Numbered from the stretch's first letter, positions 11,095-26,000 are shown. The stretch is 64,000 nucleotides of DNA from Watersipora subatra (GCF_963576615.1 NC_088715.1:52492007-52556006), one strand, 5' to 3'. Notes: generated from the sequence alone by a model not told the origin. Numbers and translations are program-made.

Positions 11095-14000
11095 TTAATG
11101 CAGAAGAACACAATTTTTAAAACAATTTTTTAGAATCTTCTTCTTCCCTGAAGGCATGCCATAACCTGGATAAACATTTTGATTTATCAGTTTAGAATGT
11201 ACTAACCTCCAGCATCCCAAGTCACGTATGTGTTGTTGGGTGAGTAGAGAAACAATGGAAAGTTGGTCGACTGACCCCATTGGGGGCAATCATTTTGTGA
11301 TCTTATTATAGCCAACCATCCAGCATCGACTGTGCAACCATCATGATTGTGGCTGATGTAGAACGTCCTCCAGCTATCTCTAAAAACAACTTGAATGTGC
11401 AAGAAATTTGATATTACTTATATAAATATTTTTAGAATATTTACTTCCTTTCCTAGTACGCTAGGTGCACTTCCATACACTAGTAGTAGCATAGCGACCA
11501 GCTGTGGCCTAGTGGTCTAACACGCCTGACCTGCAAGTAACAGATCGGAGGTCAATTCCCAAAAAGTTTGATTCAATGCCCAAGTTCAATTACCAAAAAG
11601 TTTGATTCAATGCCCAAGTTCAATTACCAAAAAGTTTGATTCAATGCCCAAGTTCAATTCTCAACCGTACTTTGCTCTGCAAGTGGGCATGACTCCAGTC
11701 GCTAAAGTTTATTAGCTAGTGGACATTTCTAGTCAAATTCAAAAAAACGTTTTTGGTGTAACAATTTCTTTAAAAAAAACTTAATATCCGCTTGCAGTCA
11801 GCTAAGCAGACATCATACTCGACTTTTGAGAGATTCTGTGCTCACACCTGTGAGCACCTCACATTCTGTGCTTTAGGTACTTTCATACACCTGCATCGAC
11901 CTGCATCGACCTGCATAGACCTACATCGACCTGCATCGACCTACATAGATCTGTATAGACCTACATAGACTTGCATTGAACTGCATCGACCTACATAGAC
12001 TTGCATTAAACTGCATCGACCTACGTAGACCTGCATAGACCTTCATCGACCTACATAGACTTGCATAGACCTGCATCGACCTACGTAGACCTGCATAGAC
12101 CTGCATAGGCCTACATAGACTTGCATAGACCTGTATAGACCTACATAGACCTGCATAGACCTGCATCGATCTGCATAGACCTACATAGACCTGCATCAAC
12201 CTGCATAGACCTACATAGACTTACATAGATCTGCATTGACCTACATAGACCTACATAGACCTGCATCGACCTACATAGACCTGCATCGACCTACATAGCC
12301 CTGCATCGGCCTACATAGACCTACATAAACCTGCATCGACCTACATATACCTACATAGACCTGAATATACTTACATAGACTTACATCAACTTGCATAGAC
12401 CTACATACACCTGCATCGACCCACATAAACCTACCTAAACCCGTGTTCACACACAGTACATGTGCTCTCATAAACCTTAGCTGTATGTCCAGCTTTGCTT
12501 GAGATTATTTTTTGTTTAGATCCGATAGCCCTAGCACACATGCAGACTTACAAACTCTGTGAAGGGAGGGTGTCAGCAAGTGTACACGATTTATGCATAA
12601 GTTTTGTCTTGAGTTATTAGTTAGAAAGGTTTTTAAAGGGCATTGTTCTCAGGAACCCGATTATGCTTTAAGACTGAATACTTTGCTAGCCTGCCAGCTA
12701 CAATGACCTTGCACGAAGCAATTTTTTCTTAGGTTTAGACAAAATTAGCCAAAAAAGAAAATGCATATGATTACAAAAAGCCAAAAATAGAAATTCAGGA
12801 AAGCGCAAAAAAGCATCGTGTTTCATTCAGTTAATAGAATTCGCAGAGTTTCAAATAATACATCATTATTTGAATCTCTATACGCTATATGGTATATGAT
12901 AAGGTCTATGATCAATATGCCTTGCGTAGCTCAGTGGTAGAGCTCTAAGTTGATATTTGTATTACTATTTGAAACTATACTATTTTGTATTATTATTTGA
13001 AATTACTCTATAAGGCAGACACTCAATCACACAGATACACAGACAACGATTGCCGTTTATATAGTAGACTAGCTGCATTACCCGTGTTCGAGAACAGATT
13101 TACGTAAAGCAATAGTTTTATTGAAAGTTGTATTTCATACTGTAAAACAATTTCAAATATGCAATCTACTGAAATTTTTGTGCTGATCTGACTGCATACA
13201 CATATGCAGTTGTATATGTCAATAATGTTGGAGAGACCAATGGAAATATGCAATGTGTTTTACAGCTAGTCTACAATGCATCAGTCTCGAACCACTCAAA
13301 TCGGAATTGTCCTGATTTTGTACACAGAACTGATAATGAAATTGACATTGCTAGGCAAACTGACGTTCTTCAAACTGGCAGTATTGAAAAGTTTTACATA
13401 TTTTAAGAAATTCTAGAAAATATTTTGCTATTGCACTGCTTAGCTATCGCCAGCATTTATTGAATTGAGACTTCTGCATGCTTGAAACACTAATCATGAC
13501 TCACCAGTTCTTCGTCTATAGCCTGTGTTTTGACATGGTATATACAAACTGTGCAGCAGTAATGCGGTTGTTGATAAAATTTATTATCAATAAAATCTAC
13601 TATATAAACTGCATATATGGCCTCTCGCCTTTCCAACGTAAGGCATTACATCTGGAGCATTTTTGGACATTCGTCCCATAAAAAAATTCAACCCTATACT
13701 GTGTTGCAGGACTGTAGTCAAGTGCAAAGTTTTCTGTCCATACACGGCGCCTGGTAGCAGCTGCTGTAGTTAGTGCATCTCGCTGTTGTCGCCGTTTCAC
13801 CTGCTCTGAAAATTCAGCTCGCCGAGCAGCTGTTGTAGCTAGTGCATCATGTTCTTGTCGCCGCTGCATCTGCTCGGAGGTTTCTGCACGTCTGGCCGAT
13901 GTAGCGGCTGCTCTGAGCCATTTGAGTTGCTGCTAGGGTCAGTTCAGTAGTCTCTGCACTTCTAGTGGCTGCAGCATCTATTCTGGCCTGCTCTCGATGT

Positions 14001-17000
14001 ACCTGTGTTTGTTCGGCGGTTTCTGCTCTTCTAGCAGCTGCTATTCTGTTTCGTTGTAGGCGTAGCTGTGTTTGCTCTGCAGTTTCTGCACATCTAGCAA
14101 ATGCAGTAGCTATTCTGTTTCATTGTAGGTGTAGCTGTGTTTGCTCTGCAGTTTCTGCACTTCTAGCAGCTGCAGTAGCAGTTCCGTTTTGTTGTGGACG
14201 TAGCTGTGTTTGCTCTGCAGTTTCTGCTCATCTAGCTGCTGCTTTGCGAATTCGGTCTCTTTTTCTACGGGAATCAATCTGTTCTTGCGTTTGGGCAGTA
14301 GGCTTTTTGGAAGGCATTGTACTGCTTCAAGCATTTCTAAAATTGAATGAGATGGTGTGCTTTTTTGTAATATACGCTGCTTGCTTTCTTCTCACCGTCG
14401 CCTATCACCAGGCTCGGAGTGCTCGTGCAAGTTCTGTAGTAGCTGTAGCTCTGTAGTACTCGTAGCTGGGAAAAATAAAAGTAACTCAGAAGGAAGTGAA
14501 CATGTTTACTATCACAAACAGTGGCAAATCCAACGTTTTCAACCCTTTCACTGAAGTAGACTCATTTATGCGTTTTCTATGGTCGACCGCCGTAGATACA
14601 TTTTTGCAATTTTACCAGCAATTAAATTTAAATTAAAAGTAAATTTTATTATTCGTTAATAACATAGCCAATGGTCTTGAGGACTTTTATGATAGTGACA
14701 GTGTTGTTTTAAGATTTCTCTATATAATTAGCCTAAAGTTTAATATTTTAATCTTTGTTTGGGGATTTCCAACTTAAAAACGAACATTTTTGTGTAGTTG
14801 ATCAAAGGCGTCCGAGTTAGAAAACAAATACTACTTATGTATGATGACATATAGCCAATTCAAATTTTTGCGATTACACAGATAAAACAAACGTTCTAGA
14901 TGGAGTTTCAAATTGAAAAAAATATCATGAAGCAATATCGGCAAAATGGCTGGCAGTAGGCCGATAGCTAAATTTGTACATGGACACAAGTGAAAGGGTT
15001 ATGTATTGAAAGTGTGGCAGTTCATAAACAATACAACATTGAATAAGAAACACTTACCTTTTCAATGTGGAAATTAAGTAGGTGAGAATTGCGTTTTTCC
15101 AGTGGCCGCAAGAAACAAGTGTTTACGCGACCTTCTCCGTACACGTTGGCAGTAAATATTAATCGCGTGTAAATTACTACGCTCTAACCGGAGATGACGT
15201 GTTGTGTAGAAACAATGATTAGGCTATGTATAATAGAGGCGTGTACTAACCGGAGAATCCCGTTAACGCGCCCTAGATACCTAGTAGTGGGTAATAGTCC
15301 GAAAAGTACGGTACTCTATAAGGCGGACACTCAACCACACACACACACAACGATTGCCGTTTATATAGTAGATGATAAGGTCCATGATCAATATGTCTTG
15401 CGTAGCTCAGTGGTAGAGCTCTAAGTTGAAATTGGTGGACACAACCTCCATGAGTTCAAATTTATCAGGGGGCAGAATTTTTATTCCAAAATTTTAATAG
15501 CTATATAGCTGCACATACTGAAAGACAGATGATAAAAAACACAAAACAAACTTTGAGATATATATATTTAGACATATAAATATTCAAACTTATATATATA
15601 TATATATATATATCTAAGATATATATTAGATATATAATCTAATATATATATTTAATAAATATCTATATTTATATATATTTTCCAAAATTTTGGTGATATA
15701 TAATTATGTATAATACATGATACAACACAATAATATGATACGTGTCTGCATGCGCGCGGGTGTGTGCGCCTGTGTTGGAGACTTGAATACAAAGATTTAT
15801 ACACATTATACCAAGTTGATACTTACTAGATTGCATTTTATTAGCTGTCATGTAAGTGTATTATTGAGTCTTTTATTTGAAATATAGGTAAATTTGTAAC
15901 AGTATCTCATTGTTTGTATATCATTCTACATTTCTATATGGCAATCACAATTTTTGCCTCACTAATTCTGTCTTACTAAAGCCTTTCTAATTAGGCCAAA
16001 CATTTGTTTTCACTTTTGTTAATCTTCTTATAACTTATTGTGTTATTGATGATCAAATACATGTAAATACCATCAGAAGTATGTTGGTTATAGCTGTCTT
16101 TGATCAAGGCCTTCTAGAGATGTTATTAGGTCTATCTGGACAGTTTTAAAATATATATAGATGCTAATACTCTATCTCATTACCTTATGTAAAAAACTTT
16201 TTCTATTTTTTCTTAAAGCAATATAAAATTTCAAGCAATGACATGCTATTATGCTAACAAATTGTCACTGGTAAAAAACACTCATTCATTAGCGTTCCCT
16301 TTTACTATCGTTCGTAGTTTGATTATTAACTAGAAAATCAAAACAATAAAAATACTTACGTTTGCCTCATGTGCCATATATTATATGTTTGACTATCAGA
16401 GAGATCAGAGTAAGATGAGTCCAAAAAGTGTCCGGCAGAGAACCAGTCGGTACTCGTGGTTTCAGCAGCGCTGTATTCAATATATTTGAGCAACAACCCT
16501 TCAGAAGTCCTTAGTTCCACTCTTACCTACGGTAAATATTTTATCAAATTATCTGACTGGAGCCTAAAAATATCATGTAAATAGTTGGTAAATATCAAAA
16601 ATATATTGATCTTTTTAAGCACTCATTTTAATCTTGTTGCACATCAAATGACACTATTATTTCTCATAACCCCTGTGATTGACTTAATAATTTACACCTT
16701 GTTTTGAATGACCTTTAATCCACTTGAAGCTGAAATAAAATTAGTTTTTTGGAAATTCTCATGAATCTACAGAAATATCTTGTAATAGAATTATTAATTA
16801 TCTTTTTAGTTAAAGCAGTAACAAAGGTTCATGTATGAAAAAATAATTATGATGAAACCTTATTGCGATAAGGCAATTTAGGTAAATCCAAGTTGGTTTA
16901 TTAAAATTTTCTTCTTTAGTCTACAATAAGTCAGTGAGTCGGCGTTAAAAGATCAAACTATACTGTAACAAAAGCAGTGTTTGTCCATATGTTTTTCTGA

Positions 17001-20000
17001 AGCCAGGCCAAACGCATAAGGAATTACATTGTTTGGCGCAGGAACTGAACTTGAACACTGCGATTCACACTACGATGCTCTAGCCATTACACCGCTAAAT
17101 TAATTTCTCATATCTGTACTTGGGCAAAAGTAAACAATTATATACATGTGTTGAGCCAGTAAATTATATTTTAGCAACCCATCCTGAATGTAGCTTCACT
17201 TTGTAAAACCTTTATTTCTTATCACAATTTATTGCTAGCAATAGCCAGTTGTTCTAAATGCATTACCCCTCCGAGCTTTTACTAATTTTCGATCTCTGAG
17301 TTTTTGGTGATTTTTGTCGAGCCATAGTACAACTGAGAGGTATTATTTATATTTTATCAGTAATAATAAGTCGATAAAATGTAATAATATTTATTTATTG
17401 TCTGACTCAAACATTCTAAGGGTATTTTCGAAAATGGTTGGTAAAGTGTTCCTTCTCATTCTACAACGCAGTTGTGGCATTTATCGCTGCATCAGCTTAT
17501 GTGAAATGTTATGATGATTAATTTGGTATTACAATATATAATATATGTTATAACATATAACATATAAATAATAAAATATATAAGTTATAACGCTTTATAC
17601 TTGCTCCTTCCAAATATTAGGTTTTACCAAATACGCAGTTATATCCCTATAAAGAAATTAATTTGGTAGAAAGAGAAAGGTAATTATACACGTACTGATC
17701 ACTCATTATGATCTCTCACATTGCATGAGATGATCAATTGCACTAGTTGATATAATAATCTTGAATAGTTTACTTCTGACCCATGTAGTACAAATAAATT
17801 GAAAGTGATTGATTTTAAAGTCATTTATTATGTCTTGTAATTGTCAGAGAAAAGTTAATAAAAATGTTAAAGATCCTTTTGTAGAGTATGGTTTTTTAAG
17901 ATTGATATTAAAAAATAAAACTACCTTGAACTTTGAGGTAAGGGAACTCCAGTAGTCAATCAGTTGACTTTTCAAGTAACTATTAGATGTATATGAGTCA
18001 TCCATAGATGTATCTTCTTTAGATGCCATCTCAATGTAGTTTCCAGGCTATACATATTGAACAAAGCAATGAAACAATTGTGAGTCAGTACAACATAGGC
18101 CTACTGGTTTTTGTTTTAGCTCGGAAAATTCTGCTTTGAGATATTCTTATGTTTACCAAATTTTGACATTAAATTGGGCATTTTTACAATTTAAGTCTTT
18201 TTCACAACTGCAAAATATATTAATATTGAATTATCTTGCACTCACCATTATTCACAAGTTTCCTTTCTATTATGTGGCACATATCATTTAACAACATTTC
18301 GTAAAACAATACACGTGTGAATATCACAAAATGTTTATATTCACATGGGTAAACTTGCAGCGAATAAGTTGTGATTTATTAATTTGGTTGACTAGTGCTG
18401 GCTTTACATGAATTAAAATTCTGTTACCTGCTGAAAGGCTTCATCTGGGAGAGCTCCTAAGAACTTAATGTGCTTTGTTATAAGCTTCCATTTATCTGTA
18501 TGACAAATAACAGGTTTATTAATACATATAACATATTTGCAAAATATAGCATAAAAAAAACTTGGTTAATAAAACACGCTAAAAGGTTAATTTTATTATT
18601 AATTTAATGATCTTTTTCTAGTCACCGTGTAGAGCTGTAAGTTATTTAACACATTGCCCACCGCGAGCCATGTTGTGTGGTTTTGCAGGGCATTAGCGTT
18701 TCGGTATGGCTATTAGCCACTTGGTGTGGCGTAAGTAAGCGCACAAATTTTTCCAAATGTTTGCAAAAATGTTTCCAATTATTGACAAGTTAATTAATTG
18801 GCTTATTGTATCTGTACTTGACTCTTTCAATGCTGCGCAAAATCTGCTATTTTAACCAAATTATTTCAAACGGATTTTCGAAAAATCGATATATCGCTAG
18901 TATATAGGCAATATTTTGAAAATGAATGCAGATCTCGTTTTACTGTAAAATGCATCTTATTTAGCACAAGATTTTCTACAAGATAAGTATAAAATTCTGT
19001 AATGAATCTATTTATTTTTGCCATATTTCTGACTCTTTCTTTGCATTGAGCGAATGGGGTGAATTTCTAATTGCCATGACAATACTGATCTAAATTGCCG
19101 ATTTTGAACAATATTTAGAAATGAAATTGCTTAGCAAAAAGGCTGACTAGCTGCACATCATTGGCAACAAGATTGTTTTAATGGAGGCAAAATTTGATTG
19201 GTCTAGCTAATGTGTGGGCTTTGTAATGAAAAAACGTGCAACCCTATTGATTAGACGATTTATCGGCTAGCGGTCTGCAGTTCTATTACTGTGATTGCCG
19301 ATATATCGGCAATTACAGCCGATATATCGGCTTACAAAGCCGTTATATCGGCTCACACTAGTAAAAGAAATAAATGAAAATATGCTGCCAACATTAAGGC
19401 TATAGAAAAGTTGCTTACAACCCACCCTGGGCTTAGTTTTCCTTTAAAAACCTGTGTTTTTGGCACAATTCCTTTTTTCGCAACGGCCAGTAGTGTCAGA
19501 CCACTAGAGAGGTGTAGTAAAAATTGGGTTCTAAGCATTTACTACGACTATTTACTACTAGGTAAGAAACCATACCACTTTAAGTATATAAGGCAATATA
19601 TTTGGACAAATATACATACATATGTACAGTTTATGTATGCTCAACAGACAACCGCACGAAATAAGTTTTTCCAAGCTCAGCCAACTTCTGTGTCATGAGA
19701 TACTTTTATATTGTGGTGCTGGCCGGTTCTGATCTTTTGCTGAGATTGCTGACTCGGTGGCATGTTGATCATTTCAGAAGCAAGCTAAGTAGTAAGTCGG
19801 TTTTCAACCTTTCATCTGTCAGTCTTTCATTCTCCATTGTATGTTGGTCTTTCATCTGCCGACTCATAGTATGTTGAGTTTTATCTCTGCCAGCACCGTG
19901 GTGAGTCCAGCTGTCCTTACGGGACATTACGTTGTTTTTAAGGTGAATTTCAAGAAAAATTGCAACCTCGTGTTTAATTCAGTCCTTCTTTTAACAAAAC

Positions 20001-23000
20001 GCCGAACTTAAATTCTAACTTCAGAAAATGTCATTCATGCAACGATTTTTGCCTTACGCATCAGTTCCGAAATGGCCTCTTTACTCTCATCTCACTCTGG
20101 ATAATTTTGAGCAAAGGCTGCGTGTTTATTCTGAAAGTGTCTTGCAACGTTTGACATTTTGTTTGCAAATTTCGCATTACATAATAAGCAAACTGGTGAA
20201 CCAGTCTAATCAGCAGTAAAAGCAAAGGAATCAGCCCACGTAGGATTAAATGTTCTATTTTGCTCGGTCACTTTTCTCTCCTTAGTATTCGTCATAGTTT
20301 GCTTAACTGGGGTAAGAAAATCAAGAAGTGTCATGCCGGCAGGTGTTATTTTAACGGTTTCATATGCGCATAAATAGTGTCTCATAACAAGCGACAATGT
20401 TTGATTTATCAACATAATTACAATTTTTTAAATTATTTTACTCAATCTAATGATAAAACTTCTAGATTTTTATGAATTACACAGCATATGGTAAAAAAGG
20501 AAAAAAATTCTAAAGTCAGAGAGATCAGTGGTGAGAGGATAAAAGAGCCGCATGCGGCTTCGGAGCTGTGAGTTGCTGACCCCTGCTCTAGACTGTGTTA
20601 CTATCGGCTGGTCATTCTGGCTTTCTATAGTTCTGGGCCAGGCTATCATCCGACACATTATTAAAGCTATGATAATTTCACTAATTGTAGATAAATTTTC
20701 TTGGAATGATTATCCATTAAAAAAAGTACTACTAAAATGATTATTTTATTTTAGCAGTAGTACGGATGGTGTAAGCCATAGTAGTATTGATAGCTTGTCT
20801 GACATAGAGCATACTCCCAGTAGTAGCAAAAATGGCCAAAAAGTGTAAAAGGGCATTTTGTAAGGCGTTATCAGTTTTTTATGGTAACAGCTGATGTGAT
20901 ATTTGATATTAATTAATTTGGTATCTAAAGATGTTTATTGACCATGTTGTTTAAGAGTTAGGAAAAATTTATGAGAGCCATCGTCTATTAAGAGGTTTTA
21001 TTTTCATAGGGTTAGAGTTCATTTTTATGATACAGCTCGTGACAAACCAGTTCTAGGGAACTGATAAAGTTCTAGGGAACTAATTAAATCACTCTAACTG
21101 CGCCAAAATATAAAGTATGAAACATTTCAAGTATATGTTATTTTAATATAAATGTTTATAACTTATACTGTAAATTTTTTTAATGGGATTCAAGTGTTAA
21201 ACTTGAATTTTAAAAGAGTGGTCTTTGTTAAAGACTAAATTTATTTGGCTTCAAATTTAAGTTTGCTTCTGACATAGCTTTTGTTAAAAAAACCTGACCA
21301 ATTTGCTTTCAACTGTCCTCTTTATAACACCAATCTGTTTCTTGAAGTTTACAGAATAAATGACTGAATGAATATACAAATGGATAAAAAGTAACTTCTT
21401 ATAACAAATTACCTTCTTACAAGCATTTATTGTAGCTTGGCATGATTTTCATGAAATTATTTAGTAAACTTGCACCATAACTCCTTGAAGACGTTGACAG
21501 CAACTGATGCTGACAATACATGCTCACAAAAACAAAGCTACCAGGTGACATTATGTACCAAACACCTTTTATTGAGCACCTGTCATTATCGATAAAATAT
21601 TTTGCAGCAAAACAACAAACAATACACACTTAAAGTTACACCGGCTTCACTATTTCAAGAAAAATTTTGGTTTACCGTAATACCCACCTGAATCTTTAAT
21701 AAAGTATGCTGTGCATCCAGGAATAATTTCCATAAATGTCCAGTCATCATGAAAGTTGACAGTTGTAAGATAACATTCTTTTGAGTTGGCATCGTAGCTA
21801 AAACAGCCACATCATATTATAATAGGATTTAAGCTAAATCATGACTTGTTTTTGAAAATTGATGATTCATTTTAGCAGGTAACGCTACTTTAATAATAAA
21901 AGTTTTTTTTTCCTTAGTTTGCTAAGTTGAAACTGAAAGCCAAAAATACTGAAGTCAATGAGAAAATTCAACTTTTAGTAAATTATAACAGTAGTTTTGC
22001 GACAGAACATGCAAAAAATGAATTAAACTGAAGTTGTCTCACCTAAATGTGTGACAACTTGTTGTGATTTCTATGCAGAGCTGGTAGCAGGCATTCAAGT
22101 TCACGACGTCGTACACTGTTGTCTCTGATTGTTCATCAATTCTACCATCACGGATGCGCTGGTCGGAAAGGTGAGAGTAGCCATCAAGAGCTGATAAAAA
22201 GATTAAATAAATTTTTTCACGCAAGCACTAGAGTTAAGGTCAACAAATATTTAAAAATAGGATTTCTTGGACACTCAATTTACTTGAGTTACCATTCGCA
22301 AGTTACTTTGCGATCTTTACACAGGATTGCTATAGATACAACTTACAGAAAGCAGTGCTGTCATCAGAAGATTCTTCTGGTACAATGCAATAACCGTTAT
22401 AAAGATTATTGAATCCAAAGTTGTACTGAGAGAGACTTGTAAAGGAGCTTTGTTGGTTGGGAACTGAACACAGTCCGGATCCGTATCTAAAAACATTTTG
22501 TATAATAGCTATATACCACTGCTAAATATAAAAGCTTTCTAGCTGTGTCAAAGAATACAATGTATTGAGATGGGAATTTTTCAAACTATTCAACGTATTA
22601 GTGAGCTAAATATTAAGAAACATGCACTAAAAATCATTTTGCGTAACCTACCCAAATTATGCCAAAAGTGAGAAACAAGCAATACACATATTAAACTGAG
22701 GCCAAAGCGGAGTAAGATTATAAACTTTTATGATCTATTCTACCCCATTGGGCTTTAACCAGATTAGGATTTTAAAATTCAGAGTAGTTGACTTTGTTTA
22801 GAATCTTAAGGTCAGTTGTTATGATTTTTATTTGAGTTTATTTTCATCATAAAAACAGATGCACACATAGACACAAACTAAATAAATATACATATATGAA
22901 TAAGCAATCATAATACAATAGGGAGTGATGAAGGCCCACGTGCACAGTAGCAGGGCTAGTCAAGGTGCAGGGCCCGAGTTGACAACTTTCTTAATACAAA

Positions 23001-26000
23001 ATGTTCACATAGTAAGACCTAAAGCCATCCCAATGAGTCAAGTAGATGCCTCTCTAAAGCAATCCTAAAACTATTTGAGTTTTTAATGTACCTGATCGAC
23101 ATTGGTAAGTCATTCCAAATACTGGGCAACTGGTAAGTTACCTGTCGATGTCCAGCTGTAGATATAGACTTAGGGTAAGGTAAGGCATAAGAAGAATAAC
23201 GAGTAGCATAGGAGTGTTGTTGAACATGAGTGTCAGAGTAGAATGATGATTGGTGACTCTGGTACCATAGATATTTTCTGATAAGAATAGACTAAAACTG
23301 CTCCCTGAGTTATATGAACACAATTGTTACTTTAATTTACAGTAAAATTCTGTGACAGGTTCATATCTTGACTTTTTTAAGTAATCACTATATAAGCTAA
23401 CTGATGTGAAAGTCTTCAAGCATTAGTGAGCATAATTTTTGTTTGGCATGCAACAAAAAATTGTATTTTTGATAGTTACTATTACCAATTAAAAGTTATA
23501 CATAGCATTAAAAAGTAAAAACTTAAAGTATTTATGATTCTTGAAATCTTAGATTTCGTTTTTACTTTGATTTACCTTGAAAGGATTTTGGCATTACAAA
23601 ACTCTATTGTTCTATGCAAGTAACTTATTCATTAGTAATCTGATAAAACTTAACTGAATATACTGCAATTAGATACAAGATACTCTCATTAGTTCATCAT
23701 AAGAAATGTTGTTTGTGTTTGTAGAACACGAACTCAGCTTATCATGCTTATTTGTTGCAAGATTTTTTTTCAATGTCAACACTTTCAGGTGCTGCAGCAA
23801 ACATTTTTGCAGGAATAAATTTTGCTTTGTTTAAATATTTAAATATGAGCGTAAAGTATATATTTTATTTAAAAATATGTTAGAGTTTATAAGAAAAAAA
23901 TTGAATGTAAATAAAATGTTTATAAAGTAGTAAAAAGTATTTGAAAAATTTACCAAAGTCTTTCTTGAGAGATACATAAAGGTAACTGTGGAAAATTTTT
24001 ATTTGGTGAAGTCAGTGATAGTGATAGGAATGCAATGTGTAAATTTACTAACACACTTGATTTCGTTTAAATTAGCATCATCTCCATATCACTTATTGTT
24101 ATAAATTTTATTTTTGCTTTAATCAATACTTTTTTATTTTACTCATGTAAAACATGCAGGTTTAAAAACAATTCTGGTTTTACTTGTTGAAAATCGCTTC
24201 AAATATCACACAAATGTTTGCTTCGATTTGATAAAAGACTCAAAATTATAGATAGTATAAGTCAAAATTTGACCGTAGCAGTTATTCACTTTTAGATGAG
24301 TTCAGTATTGATAGAGAGAAAATACTTCTACAACTTACGTGAACACTCTGCAGCTGTTTCTATATAGCAGATAGCATATAGAGTAGCAGTCATCTGGGTC
24401 ATCAGCAACATTCACATACAAGTTGTTGTAGGAGGTGTCATTGAGCCCGAATCCAAGGTACCAGTACTGGCTTTTTACATAGCTGTAAGGTTTTGAGCTC
24501 TCAACAAGAGCTGCCAAAAGAAAATGCTAAATTATTTCAGAAAGTTTAGGATATCTATAGTTCTGCCAATCTGTATCCATAATTGCTGTTTTCCTAATCA
24601 ACTTGTATAACAACTGCCACTGACAGCCGGAGTTCTTTAGTCTTTGGTTATAATGTGTTGTGATGGGAGCATGCAGGCTCATTGTTGGGCTAGTTCAGTT
24701 AGGCAACTATTCAGAGGACAAGCCAGCCTCCGGCAAACGTTGGTACAAAGTTGAATCGGCACCCAGATTGAGAGAAGCGCTTAACCAGCCAGAATATGAA
24801 TATGATCGATCACAGAAAAAAGGGAGAAATACTTTGCGCTTTTTCTGTGTGTTTGTATAGTAATAGCTATTTGTTTGCAAATATATACTCACTAACTTTA
24901 AGCTGCTAGTTATTCCAGATATTAAAGTGTTGCAGTAAAGATTTTGTTGATTATCTTTACTGTACAAGGTAAAAAGGAAATCATGGCATAAAATCAGCCT
25001 TCAAAATTTACTAATTTTGCATCTATTACAAATTATTGTTTTAATAAACTCTGTGTGTAAACTAAAATTTATTTAAGTACATGTACGTGTAAGTTTATTC
25101 TGTAGTATCTTTGTTAGCTAATTTAATTGCTGCAGTTTATATTCTCAAGTACAAAGAGCAATCGCAATGTTCACATGTTTTAAATCTTAACTGATTATAA
25201 ACATTAAACTTTCTTTCCCGCTGTAATTTGGGATGGTTACAGAATATTATTTCTGTAATTGGCTCTAGTTAGCATATGCAAAATATACCTATAAGTTTGC
25301 TTTACCTGTTAAATGCTCGGTAGCTAGGACTATGTAAAATAAAAACAACATTTTAGCCAATTAGTTTATTGATTGAAAAGTAATTTGGCAGGATACTTAA
25401 CAAAAAATCTCTTTTCTTTCAAAGTTAGAAAACTGATATGCATTGAATGTAAAGTTATTGTCTAGGTAAAAATATATAGATTAAAAATTCACTTACATTT
25501 TACCAATAATAATAATAATAATAATAAATGCAATAATAATACTTGACAGACTTACAGAGTCACCAAAATTCATATATCATTTTTCCTTTATACTTACTAA
25601 AGCAGGTGTGTAACAGCATTTATTAGTATGTAAACACTAAACACACAAGCTATTTCACTAGTTTTGCTAAATAAACTTCTTTAAAGTAAAGGTATTATCT
25701 ATATTTTCAGCTTATTCAAAAGCGGAAATATTCCAAATATAATTTTATCTTTTATTATTTTCACATGCTAACTAACAAAAGCAAAAATCTACCAAAAGTC
25801 ACCATTTGTTGTCTTGGATAAAGAATACATTGTTTACCATGCATAGTAGCTGATGCATCTTTGCTCGCCTGACCTCCTAGGTTAGACAAGTCACAGGTTT
25901 TGCTGTCGCTGTCATAAGAAATTGTCCAACAATCGAGGCTATTTTTAGTCCAAAGGCAGTGTAACATGCACTCTATGGCGGTTCTTATTCCAGTCAATGT

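Noticed and set aside
11551..11662. CRISPR array from the 34-base direct repeats
   Set aside because: Units are head to tail without spacers, in animal DNA.
11921..12471. Minus-strand QVYAGLCRSM repeat proteins
   Set aside because: By-product of the decamer minisatellite lying in an intron.
15394..15475. tRNA gene at the TAGCTCAGTGGTAGAGC motif (also 12923 and 11497)
   Set aside because: A- and B-box are present, but the ends do not pair into an acceptor stem and copies share non-tRNA flanks, so they are SINE heads.
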